From positions 1 to 64,000 of the forward strand of contig NZ_CAKUAT010000004.1 in NCBI RefSeq assembly GCF_934636665.1: a stretch of DNA of 64,000 nucleotides. The letters run 5' to 3'. How positions within the stretch are numbered: the stretch's first letter is position 1; each line of letters begins with the position of its first letter. Source of the DNA: an uncultured Senegalimassilia sp. (GTDB lineage: Bacteria; Actinomycetota; Coriobacteriia; Coriobacteriales; Eggerthellaceae). The notes under the pieces were generated by a model. That model was not told the origin of the DNA. It worked only from the letters and a program-made list of their open reading frames with translations, and did no database searches. The position numbers and the translations under genes were made by a program. Below are positions 8,435 through 17,469 of the stretch, one piece after another.

Positions 8435-8511
8435 CGGGTTACTTCATATTTAAGCGGCGATACGCGCCCACCGCACGCCAGGCGCCGCGCACAAAGAAAG
8501 GTAAGAGAAAG

Positions 8512-9813
8512 GTGTACTTCCAGCCGGAAATCGAAACGATGTCACGTGAGGAGCTGCGCGTTCTGCAGCTCGAGCGCATGAAGTGGTGCGTACAATATGC
8601 GTATGACAACGTCCCTTTCTATCAGAAGAGCTTCAAGGACGCCGGCGTCGAACCGGGCGATCTGAAGACGCTCGAGGACATCACGAAGTTCCCGTTCATT
8701 CTCAAGCAGGACATGCGCGACAACTATCCTGACGGCCTGTTCGCTGTGCCGCGTTCCAAGGTCGCCCGTCTGCATGCCTCCTCCGGCACCACCGGCCAGG
8801 CAACGGTCGTCGGCTCCACGGAAAACGATCTGAAGCATTGGGGCGAGTGCTTTGCGCGCGGTCTTGCCATCTGCGATTGCGACGAGAACGCCACCATGCA
8901 GATCGCCTACGGCTACGGCCTGTTCACCGGCGGTTTGGGCGCCCATAGGGGAGGCGAGACGGCCGGTTGCGCCGTCATCCCCATCTCCTCGGGCAATACC
9001 AAGCGTCAGATTCAGATGCTCAAGGATATGGATGTCGATGTGCTGGCATGCACGCCTTCCTATGCGTTGCACATCGCCGACACGGCGATCGAGATGGGTA
9101 TCAACCCCGCAACCGACCTGAAGGTGCGAGCCGGCATCTTCGGCGCCGAGCCTTGCAGCCAGGGTATGCGCGATGAGATCGCCGAGAAGCTTGGCGTGCA
9201 GTACTGCGACGTATACGGCCTTTCCGAGGTCATGGGCCCGGGCGTGGCCTTCGAATGCAAGGAGATGAGCGGCCTGCACCTGGCCGAGGACCACTTCTTC
9301 GCTGAGATCATCGATCCCGACACCCTGCAGCCCGTGCCCGATGGCGAATACGGCGAGCTGGTGTTCACCACGCTCACCCGCGAGTGCTGCCCGCTTGTAC
9401 GCTACCGTACGCGCGACATCACGCGCATCATCTCCGAGCCCTGCGCCTGCGGCCGCACGCATCGCAAGATCGATCGCATCATCGGCCGTTCCGACGACAT
9501 GCTCATCCTGCGCGGCGTGAACGTGTTCCCGTCGCAGATCGAGCAGGTGCTCACCGGCTTCCCCGAGATCGCCACGCAGTACCAGATCATCCTCACCACG
9601 CGCGGTCCGCTCGACCATGTCGAGCTGCGCGTCGAGACCGTGCCCGAGTTCCCGTTCGACGAGATCCGCAAGCTCGAAGCGCTCAAGAAGCGTCTGGCCA
9701 CCGAGCTCAAGGGTAACCTGCAGATCGCCGTGGACATCAAGCTCGTCGAGCCCAAGTCCATCGAGCGCAGCGAGGGCAAGGCCAAGCGCATCATCGACCT
9801 GCGAAAGGAGTAA
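8512..9813 (+). CDS. paaK: Phenylacetate-CoA ligase family enzyme (first copy)
   Basis: AMP-forming arylacetate-CoA ligase of 433 residues, the usual PaaK length. The adenylate-binding SSGTTGQ motif is at 90-96. YGLSEVMGPGV and the C-terminal VFPSQIEQVL segment are typical of PaaK. The start is the GTG at 8512, preceded by AAAGG; the reading frame stays open upstream but that part is unlike the family. In anaerobes such ligases are often encoded with indolepyruvate:ferredoxin oxidoreductase and act on arylacetates. The ACT-domain gene five bases downstream is probably co-translated. A second paralogue lies at 14973-16337. Substrate specificity is not determinable here. Confidence 0.9.
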   Translation: MYFQPEIETMSREELRVLQLERMKWCVQYAYDNVPFYQKSFKDAGVEPGDLKTLEDITKFPFILKQDMRDNYPDGLFAVPRSKVARLHASSGTTGQATVVGSTENDLKHWGECFARGLAICDCDENATMQIAYGYGLFTGGLGAHRGGETAGCAVIPISSGNTKRQIQMLKDMDVDVLACTPSYALHIADTAIEMGINPATDLKVRAGIFGAEPCSQGMRDEIAEKLGVQYCDVYGLSEVMGPGVAFECKEMSGLHLAEDHFFAEIIDPDTLQPVPDGEYGELVFTTLTRECCPLVRYRTRDITRIISEPCACGRTHRKIDRIIGRSDDMLILRGVNVFPSQIEQVLTGFPEIATQYQIILTTRGPLDHVELRVETVPEFPFDEIRKLEALKKRLATELKGNLQIAVDIKLVEPKSIERSEGKAKRIIDLRKE

Positions 9814-9818
9814 AGGCT

Positions 9819-10247
9819 ATGATTTCCCAGCTCACCGTTTTTTTGGAGAACGAAAAGGGCCGTCTGGCCGCAGCTACCCGCGCGGTCGCGGATGCCGGCG
9901 TCAACATGCATGCGCTGTATCTGGCCGACACCGAGGATTTCGGTGTGGCCCGTATGCTGTGCGATACCCCCAACAAGGCCGCCGAGAAGCTGACGCTTGC
10001 CGGTTGGCGTGCCGCCGTCACCCCGGTCATGGCGGTTCGCGTCCCGGACGTGCCGGGCGGTTTGGCCTCGCTGCTCGAGTTCTTGGACGAGTGCGATGTT
10101 AATGTTGAATACGGTTACTGCATGTCGGTCGAGGGCGGGCACGCTATCGACGTTTTGAAGGTATCCGGAGACGAGGAAATCGAACGCAAGCTTGCCGATG
10201 CCGGCTTTGCGCCAGTTTCCGCGGAGGAAGTGTACATTGTCGACTAG
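9819..10247 (+). CDS. Tandem ACT-domain protein (partner of first PaaK)
   Basis: 142 residues that fold into two ACT domains (about 3-70 and 72-140), the small ligand-binding modules that usually sense amino acids. The N-terminus ISQLTVFLENEKGRLAAATR and the second repeat VRVPDVPGGLASLLEFL show the typical beta-alpha start with a conserved Gly. No catalytic domain is attached. Stand-alone ACT proteins encoded next to PaaK are usually taken as regulators of amino-acid-linked metabolism. It starts five bases after paaK. Its 3' end overlaps the start of the carboxypeptidase gene by 11 bases. Confidence 0.88.
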   Translation: MISQLTVFLENEKGRLAAATRAVADAGVNMHALYLADTEDFGVARMLCDTPNKAAEKLTLAGWRAAVTPVMAVRVPDVPGGLASLLEFLDECDVNVEYGYCMSVEGGHAIDVLKVSGDEEIERKLADAGFAPVSAEEVYIVD

Positions 10248-11655
10248 CTTCACGTTGCATAGTGGGCTGAACAAGCACGCACGCGCCATCGCGTGCGTGC
10301 TTGTGTTCGTGCTGGCCCTTAGCCCCGTCGCCGGCGGCGTCGGCAATGCGTACGCCGATGTGCGCAAAGCCGATATCGTCATGGGCGAAACGGTGGACGC
10401 TCGCGGGTTGGCCGTGGCGCAATGTCCGAACATCGATGCCGAACGCGCCATCGTGGTGGATGCCGACGGCACCGTGTATTTCGAACGCAACGCCAACGAT
10501 GCCGCTTGCATCGCCTCGGTCACGAAGATCATGACGGGCGTGGTAGCGCTTGATGCCGTCGCGTCCGGATTGACGTCCCTCGATTCCACCATCACGGTTT
10601 CGGCGGATGCCGCCGCGGTGGGCGAGTCGTCCGCCGGGTTGCAGGAAGGCGACACCATGACGTTGAAAACTGCGTTGTATGCGCTGTTGGTGCCGTCGGG
10701 TAACGATGCCGCCATCGCAATCGCCGAATCGGTGGGCGCGGCCTTAAGGTCGAGCGGCACCGCCTCGGGCGATTCGGATGTGAAGGCCTTCGTTGCGCAG
10801 ATGAACGCCACGGCCCAGAAGCTCGGCTGCACGAACACGGTCTACGAGAACCCGCATGGCCTTGACTTCGATCAATATGATGGCAACTTGCATTCCACGG
10901 CTGCCGACCAGGCGAAAGTGGTCGCCTATGCCATGACCAACCAGACGTTTCGCTCGGTGGTCGGTGGCGGGTCCACCACCATCACGGTGAAACGTGGCGG
11001 GTCCTCGGCCGATGTGTTCCTGGAAACCACCGACGGCTTCTTCGATATCAACGATGATGCCATCGGCGTTAAAACCGGCTACACGGAGAAGGCCGGCGCT
11101 TCGTTTGCTGGCGCCGTCAATAAAGACGGCCAGGAGCTGTACGCCATCGTTTTGGGGTCGACGTCGGATAGCCAGCGCTTTTTTGATGCGGATGAGCTGG
11201 TGGAGTGGGTGTTTGAACATCGCAAGACCTATCAACTTGCCAATTGCGACCAGAACACGCAGATGAACGGGGCATCGGTGCCCTTGGTGGCTCAGGTGGC
11301 GCATGACGACTGGATAGACCGTACGGTGCCTGCAACGTTCGCCGATCCGCAAAGCGCCGTGGAGGTCTTCGACTTGAACGGCAACGTCAGCCAAACCGTG
11401 CAATTCAATGAGTTGCACGGGTCGGTCAAGGCGGGCCAGGTCGTGGGAACCGTCACATTCAAGCAGCGCAACCAGGTAATCGCAACGCAGGATCTGGTGG
11501 CGTGCAAAGACGTTCCCGCCCCGAACTTCTTCGAGGGCATCGGCATCGCCTTCGATAGGTTCATGCGCGGTTTCTCCGGCGAGGACAAAACGGCAACCTC
11601 GCAGCTGTTGAATACCACGCCGCTTATCGTGGATAAAACCACGTCGACGCAATAG
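10237..11655 (+). CDS. D-alanyl-D-alanine carboxypeptidase (penicillin-binding protein)
   Basis: 472-residue exported serine peptidase of the S11/DacA family that trims the terminal D-Ala of peptidoglycan stem peptides. A signal peptide covers about residues 1-39 (hydrophobic core ACVLVFVLAL, likely cut after AYA). The three active-site motifs are present: SVTK (S94, K97), SGN (154-156) and KTG (279-281). A beta-rich C-terminal domain follows, with no clear membrane anchor. I chose the TTG at 10237 because a strong GGAGG lies nine bases upstream and the signal peptide then begins correctly. The gene overlaps the ACT gene by 11 bases. Confidence 0.9.
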   Translation: MSTSFTLHSGLNKHARAIACVLVFVLALSPVAGGVGNAYADVRKADIVMGETVDARGLAVAQCPNIDAERAIVVDADGTVYFERNANDAACIASVTKIMTGVVALDAVASGLTSLDSTITVSADAAAVGESSAGLQEGDTMTLKTALYALLVPSGNDAAIAIAESVGAALRSSGTASGDSDVKAFVAQMNATAQKLGCTNTVYENPHGLDFDQYDGNLHSTAADQAKVVAYAMTNQTFRSVVGGGSTTITVKRGGSSADVFLETTDGFFDINDDAIGVKTGYTEKAGASFAGAVNKDGQELYAIVLGSTSDSQRFFDADELVEWVFEHRKTYQLANCDQNTQMNGASVPLVAQVAHDDWIDRTVPATFADPQSAVEVFDLNGNVSQTVQFNELHGSVKAGQVVGTVTFKQRNQVIATQDLVACKDVPAPNFFEGIGIAFDRFMRGFSGEDKTATSQLLNTTPLIVDKTTSTQ

Positions 11656-11677
11656 CGGCATGTAGGAAGGAGCTATC

Positions 11678-12118
11678 ATGGCCAATGTATGCCCGGTATG
11701 CAACAATCCGGTAGGTCCCGAGGATTCGGCCTGCCCGCACTGCGGCTTCAAGCTGCAGGGATCCACGCAGCGTTTCGCACCGCTGCAGTTCGGTGAAGAT
11801 CAGTTGGTCGCCGCCGCCAAAACCAAGCCCACTGCTGTGCTTCACGTGGTTCGCGGGCCGCAAACCGGCGTGTCGTTCAAGCTGGGGGACCAAAAGCTCA
11901 GCATCGGACGCAGCCCGCAGTGCGACATCTTCCTCAACGATATGACCGTCTCCCGCATGCACGCCTCCGTCGAGCCGGTGGATTCAGGTTATGAGATTTC
12001 CGATGAGGCATCGTTTAACGGGGTATGGGTGAACAACAACAGCATCGATACGTATCTCCTTGCTGACGGCGACGTCGTGCAAATCGGCGCGTTTTGCTTG
12101 GTGTACAAAGAAGAGTAA
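11678..12118 (+). CDS. Zinc-ribbon plus FHA-domain protein
   Basis: 146 residues. The N-terminal zinc ribbon has C5, C8, C19 and C22. The rest is a forkhead-associated domain (about 51-143) with the signature GRSPQCDIFLND followed by SRMHA, which normally binds phosphothreonine. The combination suggests a cytoplasmic adaptor in Ser/Thr kinase signalling, as in other actinobacteria. No kinase gene is in the window, although a zinc-ribbon PASTA protein lies at 49436-51274. It has a good AAGGAG site and sits 22 bases after the carboxypeptidase stop. Partner and role are unknown. Confidence 0.85.
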   Translation: MANVCPVCNNPVGPEDSACPHCGFKLQGSTQRFAPLQFGEDQLVAAAKTKPTAVLHVVRGPQTGVSFKLGDQKLSIGRSPQCDIFLNDMTVSRMHASVEPVDSGYEISDEASFNGVWVNNNSIDTYLLADGDVVQIGAFCLVYKEE

Positions 12119-12120
12119 CG

Positions 12121-12162
12121 CCGCGGGGATCCGCGGTTTCAGATAGACGCGTTCGCGCGTCT
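12121..12162 (+). promoter_or_regulatory. Two tandem hairpins in the iorA leader
   Basis: The first hairpin is CCGCGG-GGAT-CCGCGG (12121-12136), followed by TTTC. The second is AGACGCG-TTCG-CGCGTCT (12145-12162), a 7-bp stem closed by a UUCG-type tetraloop. They occupy most of the 61-base gap between the FHA gene and iorA. No T-run follows the second. They could form a weak terminator plus an mRNA-stabilising structure. Confidence 0.45.
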
Positions 12163-12179
12163 TCACAGACGGGAGCGAC

Positions 12180-13919
12180 ATGGAACTGTTATCAGGAAAC
12201 GAGGCGATAGCCCAAGGCGCATGGGAGGCCGGTTGCCGTATCGGGGTGGCCTATCCGGGCACGCCTTCCACCGAAACGCTTGAGACCTTTGCGAAGATGG
12301 ATGGCGTGTACGCGGAATGGTGCGTCAACGAGAAGGTTGCCGTCGAAGTGGGCGTCGGCGCCAGCGCGGCTGGCGCGCGCGTGCTGTCCACCATGAAGCA
12401 TGTCGGCGTCAACGTTGCGGCAGACCCGCTGTTCACTGCTGCCTATACCGGCGTCGGCGGTGGTTACGTGGTGCTTGCGGCCGACGATCCCGGCATGTAC
12501 TCCTCTCAAAACGAGCAGGACTCCCATTACTATGCCGCGGCGGCTCATATCCCCATGATGGATCCTGCCGATTCCGCAGAGGCCTTGGCGTTCACCCGCA
12601 ACGCCTTCGATCTCTCCGAGCGCTTCGACGTGCCGTTCTTTATCCGCTCCTCCGTGCGCGTGTCCCATACGAAGACCCCGGTCGAGCGCGGTGCTCGTTG
12701 CGAGCACGAACTCAAGCCTTATGAAAGCAATCCCGCGAAGTGGGTCATGATGCCGGCATTCGCCAAGCCGCGCCGCAAGGTGCAGCTTGAGCGTATCGAG
12801 CAGCTTTCCGAATGGGTTGAAACCTGCGAGTTCAATCGCATCGAGCGTAAGGGTGCAAGCGTGGGCGTGGTTTGCGCCGGTGCCGCTTATCAGCATGTCG
12901 TAGAGGCTCTTCCGGATGCATCGGTGTTCAAACTCGGAGTGACGTATCCCTTGCCCGCGCAGGCGCTGCGCGACTTCGAGGCGGGCGTGGATGAGCTGTA
13001 CGTCGTTGAGGAAGGTTCTACCTACTTGACCGATGCGGTACGCGCATTGGGCGTTCGCGTTGCCGATTTCCCATGCGGCTTGCCGCGCGACGGCGAACTG
13101 AGCCCCGGCCTTATCCGTGCGGCATTCGGCCAGGAGGCCCCTGCGCATGCGCAGGCTCCCGCCGATGTTCCGGGCCGCCCGCCCGCGTTGTGCGCCGGCT
13201 GCCCGCATCGCCTGGTATTCAAGGAGCTCTCGCGCATCAAGGCCGTGGTCACCGGTGATATCGGATGCTACACGCTTGGCGCGCTGCCCCCGCTTTCCGC
13301 TATGGATACGTGCATCGACATGGGTGCTTCCGTTTCCATGTCCCATGGTTTCGAGCTTGCCTGGGCGGGCACCGAGCATCGCCCCGTGGTCGCCGTCATC
13401 GGCGATTCCACCTTCGCCCATTCCGGCCTTTCGGCGCTTATCAGCACCGTTTACAACAAGGGCGCCGGAACCGTCTGCGTGCTCGACAACCGCACCACGG
13501 CCATGACCGGTCGACAGGGCAACCCCTTCAACGGCGAAACGCTGCAGCATCGTCCTTCGCGCGAGCTTGACCTGGAAGGCGTGCTCCATGCCATCGGCGT
13601 GCCCGATGTGCGCACCGTAGACCCCAACGATATGAAGGCCGTGCGTCTTGCCCTGCGGGAGGCCACGCGCTCCGACGAGCTGTCCGTCATCGTCTTCCGC
13701 AGCCCCTGCGTGCTCATCGACCGCATCCGCAAGCCCGCGTATGCGGTGGCGGATACGTGCACCGCGTGCGGTGTATGCACCACGCTTGGGTGCCCGGCTA
13801 TCGCTAAGACCCAGGACGGGCATGCGGTCATCGACGGCAGCATGTGCATCGGCTGCGGCCAATGCGAGCAGTATTGCGCGTTCAAGAGCATCGTATCCAC
13901 GGCCAAGGAAGGGGAATAG
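12180..13919 (+). CDS. iorA: Indolepyruvate:ferredoxin oxidoreductase, alpha subunit
   Basis: 579 residues. The enzyme oxidatively decarboxylates arylpyruvates from aromatic amino acids to aryl-acetyl-CoA and reduces ferredoxin. An N-terminal pyrimidine-binding domain (AYPGTPSTETLE) is followed by the thiamine-diphosphate domain with CAGCPHR (338-344), GDIGCYTLG and the GDS motif (408-410). The C-terminus holds two [4Fe-4S] motifs: C527, C530, C533, C538 and C556, C559, C562, C566. Length and domain order match IorA. The reduced ferredoxin could feed the Ech hydrogenase encoded upstream (inference). iorB starts four bases after its stop. Confidence 0.94.
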   Translation: MELLSGNEAIAQGAWEAGCRIGVAYPGTPSTETLETFAKMDGVYAEWCVNEKVAVEVGVGASAAGARVLSTMKHVGVNVAADPLFTAAYTGVGGGYVVLAADDPGMYSSQNEQDSHYYAAAAHIPMMDPADSAEALAFTRNAFDLSERFDVPFFIRSSVRVSHTKTPVERGARCEHELKPYESNPAKWVMMPAFAKPRRKVQLERIEQLSEWVETCEFNRIERKGASVGVVCAGAAYQHVVEALPDASVFKLGVTYPLPAQALRDFEAGVDELYVVEEGSTYLTDAVRALGVRVADFPCGLPRDGELSPGLIRAAFGQEAPAHAQAPADVPGRPPALCAGCPHRLVFKELSRIKAVVTGDIGCYTLGALPPLSAMDTCIDMGASVSMSHGFELAWAGTEHRPVVAVIGDSTFAHSGLSALISTVYNKGAGTVCVLDNRTTAMTGRQGNPFNGETLQHRPSRELDLEGVLHAIGVPDVRTVDPNDMKAVRLALREATRSDELSVIVFRSPCVLIDRIRKPAYAVADTCTACGVCTTLGCPAIAKTQDGHAVIDGSMCIGCGQCEQYCAFKSIVSTAKEGE

Positions 13920-13922
13920 CCC

Positions 13923-14513
13923 ATGTCCAACGCAACTACCGTTTTGCTGTGCGGCGTCGGCGGGCAGGGCACCATCCTTGCCGCTGACCTGCTGGCTCGC
14001 ACGGCCCTTGCAAGCGATTACGACGTGAAGGTGTCCGAGATTCACGGCATGTCCCAGCGAGGCGGCGCGGTCACCACGGTCGTCCGTTTCGGCACCGAGC
14101 CGGTTGCAACCATGGTCGCCGACCACGGTTGCGTCGATTGCGTCGTGTCCTTCGAAACCACCGAGGCGCTGCGCAACCTTCCCTTCGTTCGTGAAGGCGG
14201 CTATCTGCTGGTGGCCGATGAGGCCATCAAGCCGCTGCCCGTGCTGACCGGTAAGGCCGGTATGCCCGAGAACGCGCGTGAGAAGCTTCAGGCTGCGGGT
14301 GCATCGCTTATTCCCGCCGGGCCCATTGCCGAACAGGTGGCAACCGCGAAATCGGTGAACGTGGTGTTGCTCGGCGCCTTGGCCACGCGTTTGGATTTCT
14401 CCGAAGAAGTCTGGAAGGAAGTCATCTCCAAGCGCGTTCCGCCCAAAACCGTTGAGGCTAACCTGCGCGCTTTCGACGCCGGTTATGAATTTGCCCGAAA
14501 GGGGGCCGAATAA
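13923..14513 (+). CDS. iorB: Indolepyruvate:ferredoxin oxidoreductase, beta subunit
   Basis: 196-residue gamma-type subunit that completes the IorAB enzyme. The N-terminal GVGGQGTILAADLLA is the family signature, followed by SEIHGMSQRGGAV, which contacts the active site of the alpha subunit. Length is normal. Its stop TAA shares one base with the ATG of the ACT gene that follows, so iorA, iorB and the ACT gene form a tight operon. Confidence 0.94.
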   Translation: MSNATTVLLCGVGGQGTILAADLLARTALASDYDVKVSEIHGMSQRGGAVTTVVRFGTEPVATMVADHGCVDCVVSFETTEALRNLPFVREGGYLLVADEAIKPLPVLTGKAGMPENAREKLQAAGASLIPAGPIAEQVATAKSVNVVLLGALATRLDFSEEVWKEVISKRVPPKTVEANLRAFDAGYEFARKGAE

Positions 14514-14944
14514 TGAGCGTTCAGCAAATCAGCGTGTTCGTGGAAAGCAAGCCGGGACATCTGTCCCGTGTGGTTGATGCGTTCACGCAGGCAAACGTCA
14601 GCGTTCGAGGCTATAGCGCGTCCGACACCGGCGATTACGGCATCGTTCGATTCGTGGTCGATGACCCCGATCGCGCGCTGCAGGTTTTGCATGATATGAA
14701 TTGCGCTGCCACGAAAACCTCCGTGCTGTGCCTTCGCCTTGAGGACAAGCCCGGCGAGTTGGCGCGCGTTCTGAAGGTGCTCTCCTCGTGTGGCATTAAC
14801 GTGCAGTACAGCTATTCGCTGATCTCCACGTATATTTGCCTGTACGTCAAAGACCTCGATCAAGCGGAGAAGCTGTTGGCCGACCAGCCCGTCGATCTGC
14901 TTGATCAGAAGGATTTTCTTCACATGACGGCCGATATTGCCTAA
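14513..14944 (+). CDS. Tandem ACT-domain protein (partner of IOR and second PaaK)
   Basis: 143 residues with two ACT domains: VQQISVFVESKPGHLSRVV at the start and LRLEDKPGELARVLKVLSSC in the second half. It is a paralogue of the ACT protein at 9819-10247. Both carry the Gly/Pro turn where small ligands bind in this family. The position between iorB and the second paaK suggests it senses an aromatic amino acid and adjusts this pathway, but that is inference. It overlaps iorB by one base and ends 28 bases before paaK. Confidence 0.88.
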   Translation: MSVQQISVFVESKPGHLSRVVDAFTQANVSVRGYSASDTGDYGIVRFVVDDPDRALQVLHDMNCAATKTSVLCLRLEDKPGELARVLKVLSSCGINVQYSYSLISTYICLYVKDLDQAEKLLADQPVDLLDQKDFLHMTADIA

Positions 14945-14972
14945 CCTCGCACGTTAGATAAGGTGTTGTTTC

Positions 14973-16337
14973 ATGATCGATATCACGGAAAAGGGCGCAG
15001 CGCTTCGCGCGGCTTCTGAAGGACGCTTCGATGAGCTGCCTATTCATAACCCCGATGTGGAATGCTGTTCGCGCGAGCGCATCCGCGCCATCCAGCTTGA
15101 AAAGCTGATCGCGCAGGTGGAGTGGACCTATGAGCGCGTCGCGTGGTATCGCGACCAGATGGACGAGATGGGTGTGAAGCCCTCCGACATCAAGTGCTTG
15201 GAGGATGTGCGAAAGCTTCCCTTCACCGACAAGCATGCGCTGCGCAAGACGTTCCCGTATGGCATGTTCGCCGTTCCTTTGGATGAAGTCGTTGAGCTTC
15301 ATTCGTCTTCGGGCACTACGGGAAAGCCTATCGTGGTTGGTTATAACCGTCATGACATGGATGTTTGGAACGATTGCATCATGCGTTTGGTGCAAATGGC
15401 GGGCGTCGTGCCTACCGATCGCGCGCAGATGGCGTTCGGCTACGGCATGTTCACCGGCGGTTTTGGTTTGCACTACGGCCTGCAACGTCTTGGCTGCATG
15501 ATGATTCCTGCCGGCTCGGGCAATACCGAGCGTCAAATCCAGATGATTCAGGATTACGGCACCACGGTGCTGGTGGCTACTCCTTCCTACGCCATGCATA
15601 TCTGCGAAGTCGGCGAGAAGATGGGCTATGACTGGGAGACCTCCACGCTGCGCGTCGGTCTGTTCGGCGGAGAGCCGTGCCCTCCGGGTCTGAAGGCCGA
15701 AATCGAATCCCGTATGCATATCGTTTGCACGGACAACTATGGTCTGACCGAGGTCATGGGCCCTGGTGTGTCGGGCGAGTGCCTTGCCGAGCGCGATATG
15801 CAGCATATCGCCGAGGACCATTTCCTGTGGGAAGTGGTAAACCCCGAAACCGGCGAGTCCGTTGCCGATGGCGAGATGGGCGAGCTTGTCCTCACCCCGC
15901 TCGATAAGCAGGCTATCCCGGTTCTGCGCTATCGTACCCATGACTTGACGCGTGTGGTTACGGAGCCCTGCAAGTGCGGCCGCACTTCTGCAAGGATGCA
16001 GAAGGTCCGTTCGCGCTGCGACGATATGCTCATCATTCGCGGAACCAACGTGTTCCCCAGCCAAGTGGAAGACGTGCTTTCGGGTATTGACGGCGTTACC
16101 CCGCATTATCGCATCGTCGTTGACAATGAAACGGGTTTGGACCGCATGGTCGTGCATGTGGAGCTTAAGCCTGAGGCGTTTAGCGATTCCTTCGAGGAGA
16201 TGGATAAGTTCCGGAAGCGGATTGAGAAGGAACTCAAGAGCGTCCTGCTTGTGGCTTCGAAGGTCAAGCTTGTCGAGCCTGGCGGTATCGAGCGCTCGTT
16301 CGGCAAAACCAAGCATGTTCAGGACCTGCGTAAGTAA
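14973..16337 (+). CDS. paaK: Phenylacetate-CoA ligase family enzyme (second copy)
   Basis: 454 residues; AMP-forming aryl-acid CoA ligase. Motifs match the first copy: HSSSGTTGKPIVVG near residue 110, YGLTEVMGPGV and NVFPSQVEDVL. It has about 20 extra N-terminal residues and is clearly diverged from the copy at 8512. Next to iorAB it may activate arylacetates, or run in reverse to conserve the CoA-ester energy formed by the oxidoreductase; direction cannot be read from sequence. The frame then continues directly into gluQ, which starts at the next base after the stop. Confidence 0.9.
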   Translation: MIDITEKGAALRAASEGRFDELPIHNPDVECCSRERIRAIQLEKLIAQVEWTYERVAWYRDQMDEMGVKPSDIKCLEDVRKLPFTDKHALRKTFPYGMFAVPLDEVVELHSSSGTTGKPIVVGYNRHDMDVWNDCIMRLVQMAGVVPTDRAQMAFGYGMFTGGFGLHYGLQRLGCMMIPAGSGNTERQIQMIQDYGTTVLVATPSYAMHICEVGEKMGYDWETSTLRVGLFGGEPCPPGLKAEIESRMHIVCTDNYGLTEVMGPGVSGECLAERDMQHIAEDHFLWEVVNPETGESVADGEMGELVLTPLDKQAIPVLRYRTHDLTRVVTEPCKCGRTSARMQKVRSRCDDMLIIRGTNVFPSQVEDVLSGIDGVTPHYRIVVDNETGLDRMVVHVELKPEAFSDSFEEMDKFRKRIEKELKSVLLVASKVKLVEPGGIERSFGKTKHVQDLRK

Positions 16338-17297
16338 ATGATGCCGCAATCACATTATTTCGAATCGGAAGCGAACCGTCCCGTTGTGGGGCGGTTCGCT
16401 CCGTCTCCGACAGGTCGGATGCATGCGGGGAATATCTACGCTGCCCTTGCGGCCTGGTTGGTTGCAAAGTCTCAAGGCGGAACGATTGTTCTGCGTATCG
16501 AGGACCTTGATCGGGAACGCTCGAAAGCGGAGTATATCAACGCTGTGCAGCGTGATTTCGAGTTGTTGGGCCTGACCTGGGATCGCGGTCCGTACTATCA
16601 GCATGATAGGGATGAAGCGTATCTCGAGGCCTTCAGGGCCTTGCAGCGCAAAGGGCTGGTGTACCCGTGCTTTTGCACGCGTGCTGACTTGCATGCGGCA
16701 TCTGCTCCGCATAGGGGAGAGAAATTCGTGTACTCTGGTACCTGCCGCGGTTTGACCGCAGGGCAGATTGCCGACAAAAGCTTGGTAAGGGCTCCGGCGC
16801 AGCGTTTACGAGTGCCGGATGCCATGTATTCTTTCAAGGACATGGTGCAGGGTCTTTATGAGCAGAACTTAGCTCATGATTGCGGGGACTTTCTTATCCG
16901 TCGCTCCGATCAGGCATTTGCGTACCAGCTAGCCGTAGTGGTGGATGATGCGGCTCAGGGCGTTACAAGCGTCGTGAGAGGCGTTGACTTGCTTTGCTCC
17001 ACTCCTCAGCAGCTGTACTTGCAGGAGCTGCTCGGGCTTGGTCATCCTTGCTATGCGCATATTCCCTTATTGGTTGCGGAGAAGAATCGCCGGCTTTCAA
17101 AGCGTGATCATGACGCCGGTATCGAAGAGCTTCTTGCAAGGTTTAAGACCCCTGAAGCGATTATCGGGCATATCGCGGGTATATGCGGACTTGCTCCAAC
17201 GTGCGATCCTGCAACCCCTGAACAGCTGCTTGCTACGTTTGATGCTGCGCAGTTGCCCGAGCTGTTTTGCGACCCGGTTCAAATTCCCTGGAGATAA
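16338..17297 (+). CDS. gluQ: Glutamyl-Q tRNA(Asp) synthetase
   Basis: 319 residues. This truncated glutamyl-tRNA synthetase attaches glutamate to queuosine in tRNA(Asp). The class I HIGH-like motif is FAPSPTGRMHAGN (20-32) and the KMSKS-like motif is RRLSKRDHDAG (about 252). The Cys cluster CFCTRADLH followed by YSGTCR forms the zinc site. The anticodon-binding domain of GluRS is absent, as expected for GluQ, and length is typical. It begins immediately after the paaK stop without its own clear ribosome binding site, so it may rely on read-through translation. Codon use is visibly less GC-biased than in the genes before it. Confidence 0.9.
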   Translation: MMPQSHYFESEANRPVVGRFAPSPTGRMHAGNIYAALAAWLVAKSQGGTIVLRIEDLDRERSKAEYINAVQRDFELLGLTWDRGPYYQHDRDEAYLEAFRALQRKGLVYPCFCTRADLHAASAPHRGEKFVYSGTCRGLTAGQIADKSLVRAPAQRLRVPDAMYSFKDMVQGLYEQNLAHDCGDFLIRRSDQAFAYQLAVVVDDAAQGVTSVVRGVDLLCSTPQQLYLQELLGLGHPCYAHIPLLVAEKNRRLSKRDHDAGIEELLARFKTPEAIIGHIAGICGLAPTCDPATPEQLLATFDAAQLPELFCDPVQIPWR

Positions 17298-17469
17298 CGG
17301 CCGTTTGACTTATGTCAGGGTTATAGGAGTAGCAGGGTATGGACTCGATTGCTTATCGTGGTGAGACTGTGGCAAATCAATAGCTATGATGACCCCACTC
17401 GATGCTCATGTTTTTCTGAGGGGCCATGCTAGCTCATGAAACGATCAACCACATTCTGTTGCTTGGTTT

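Noticed and set aside
12192..14126. Open frame of 644 codons on - opposite iorA
   Set aside because: Antisense to the clearly identified iorA; no protein features.
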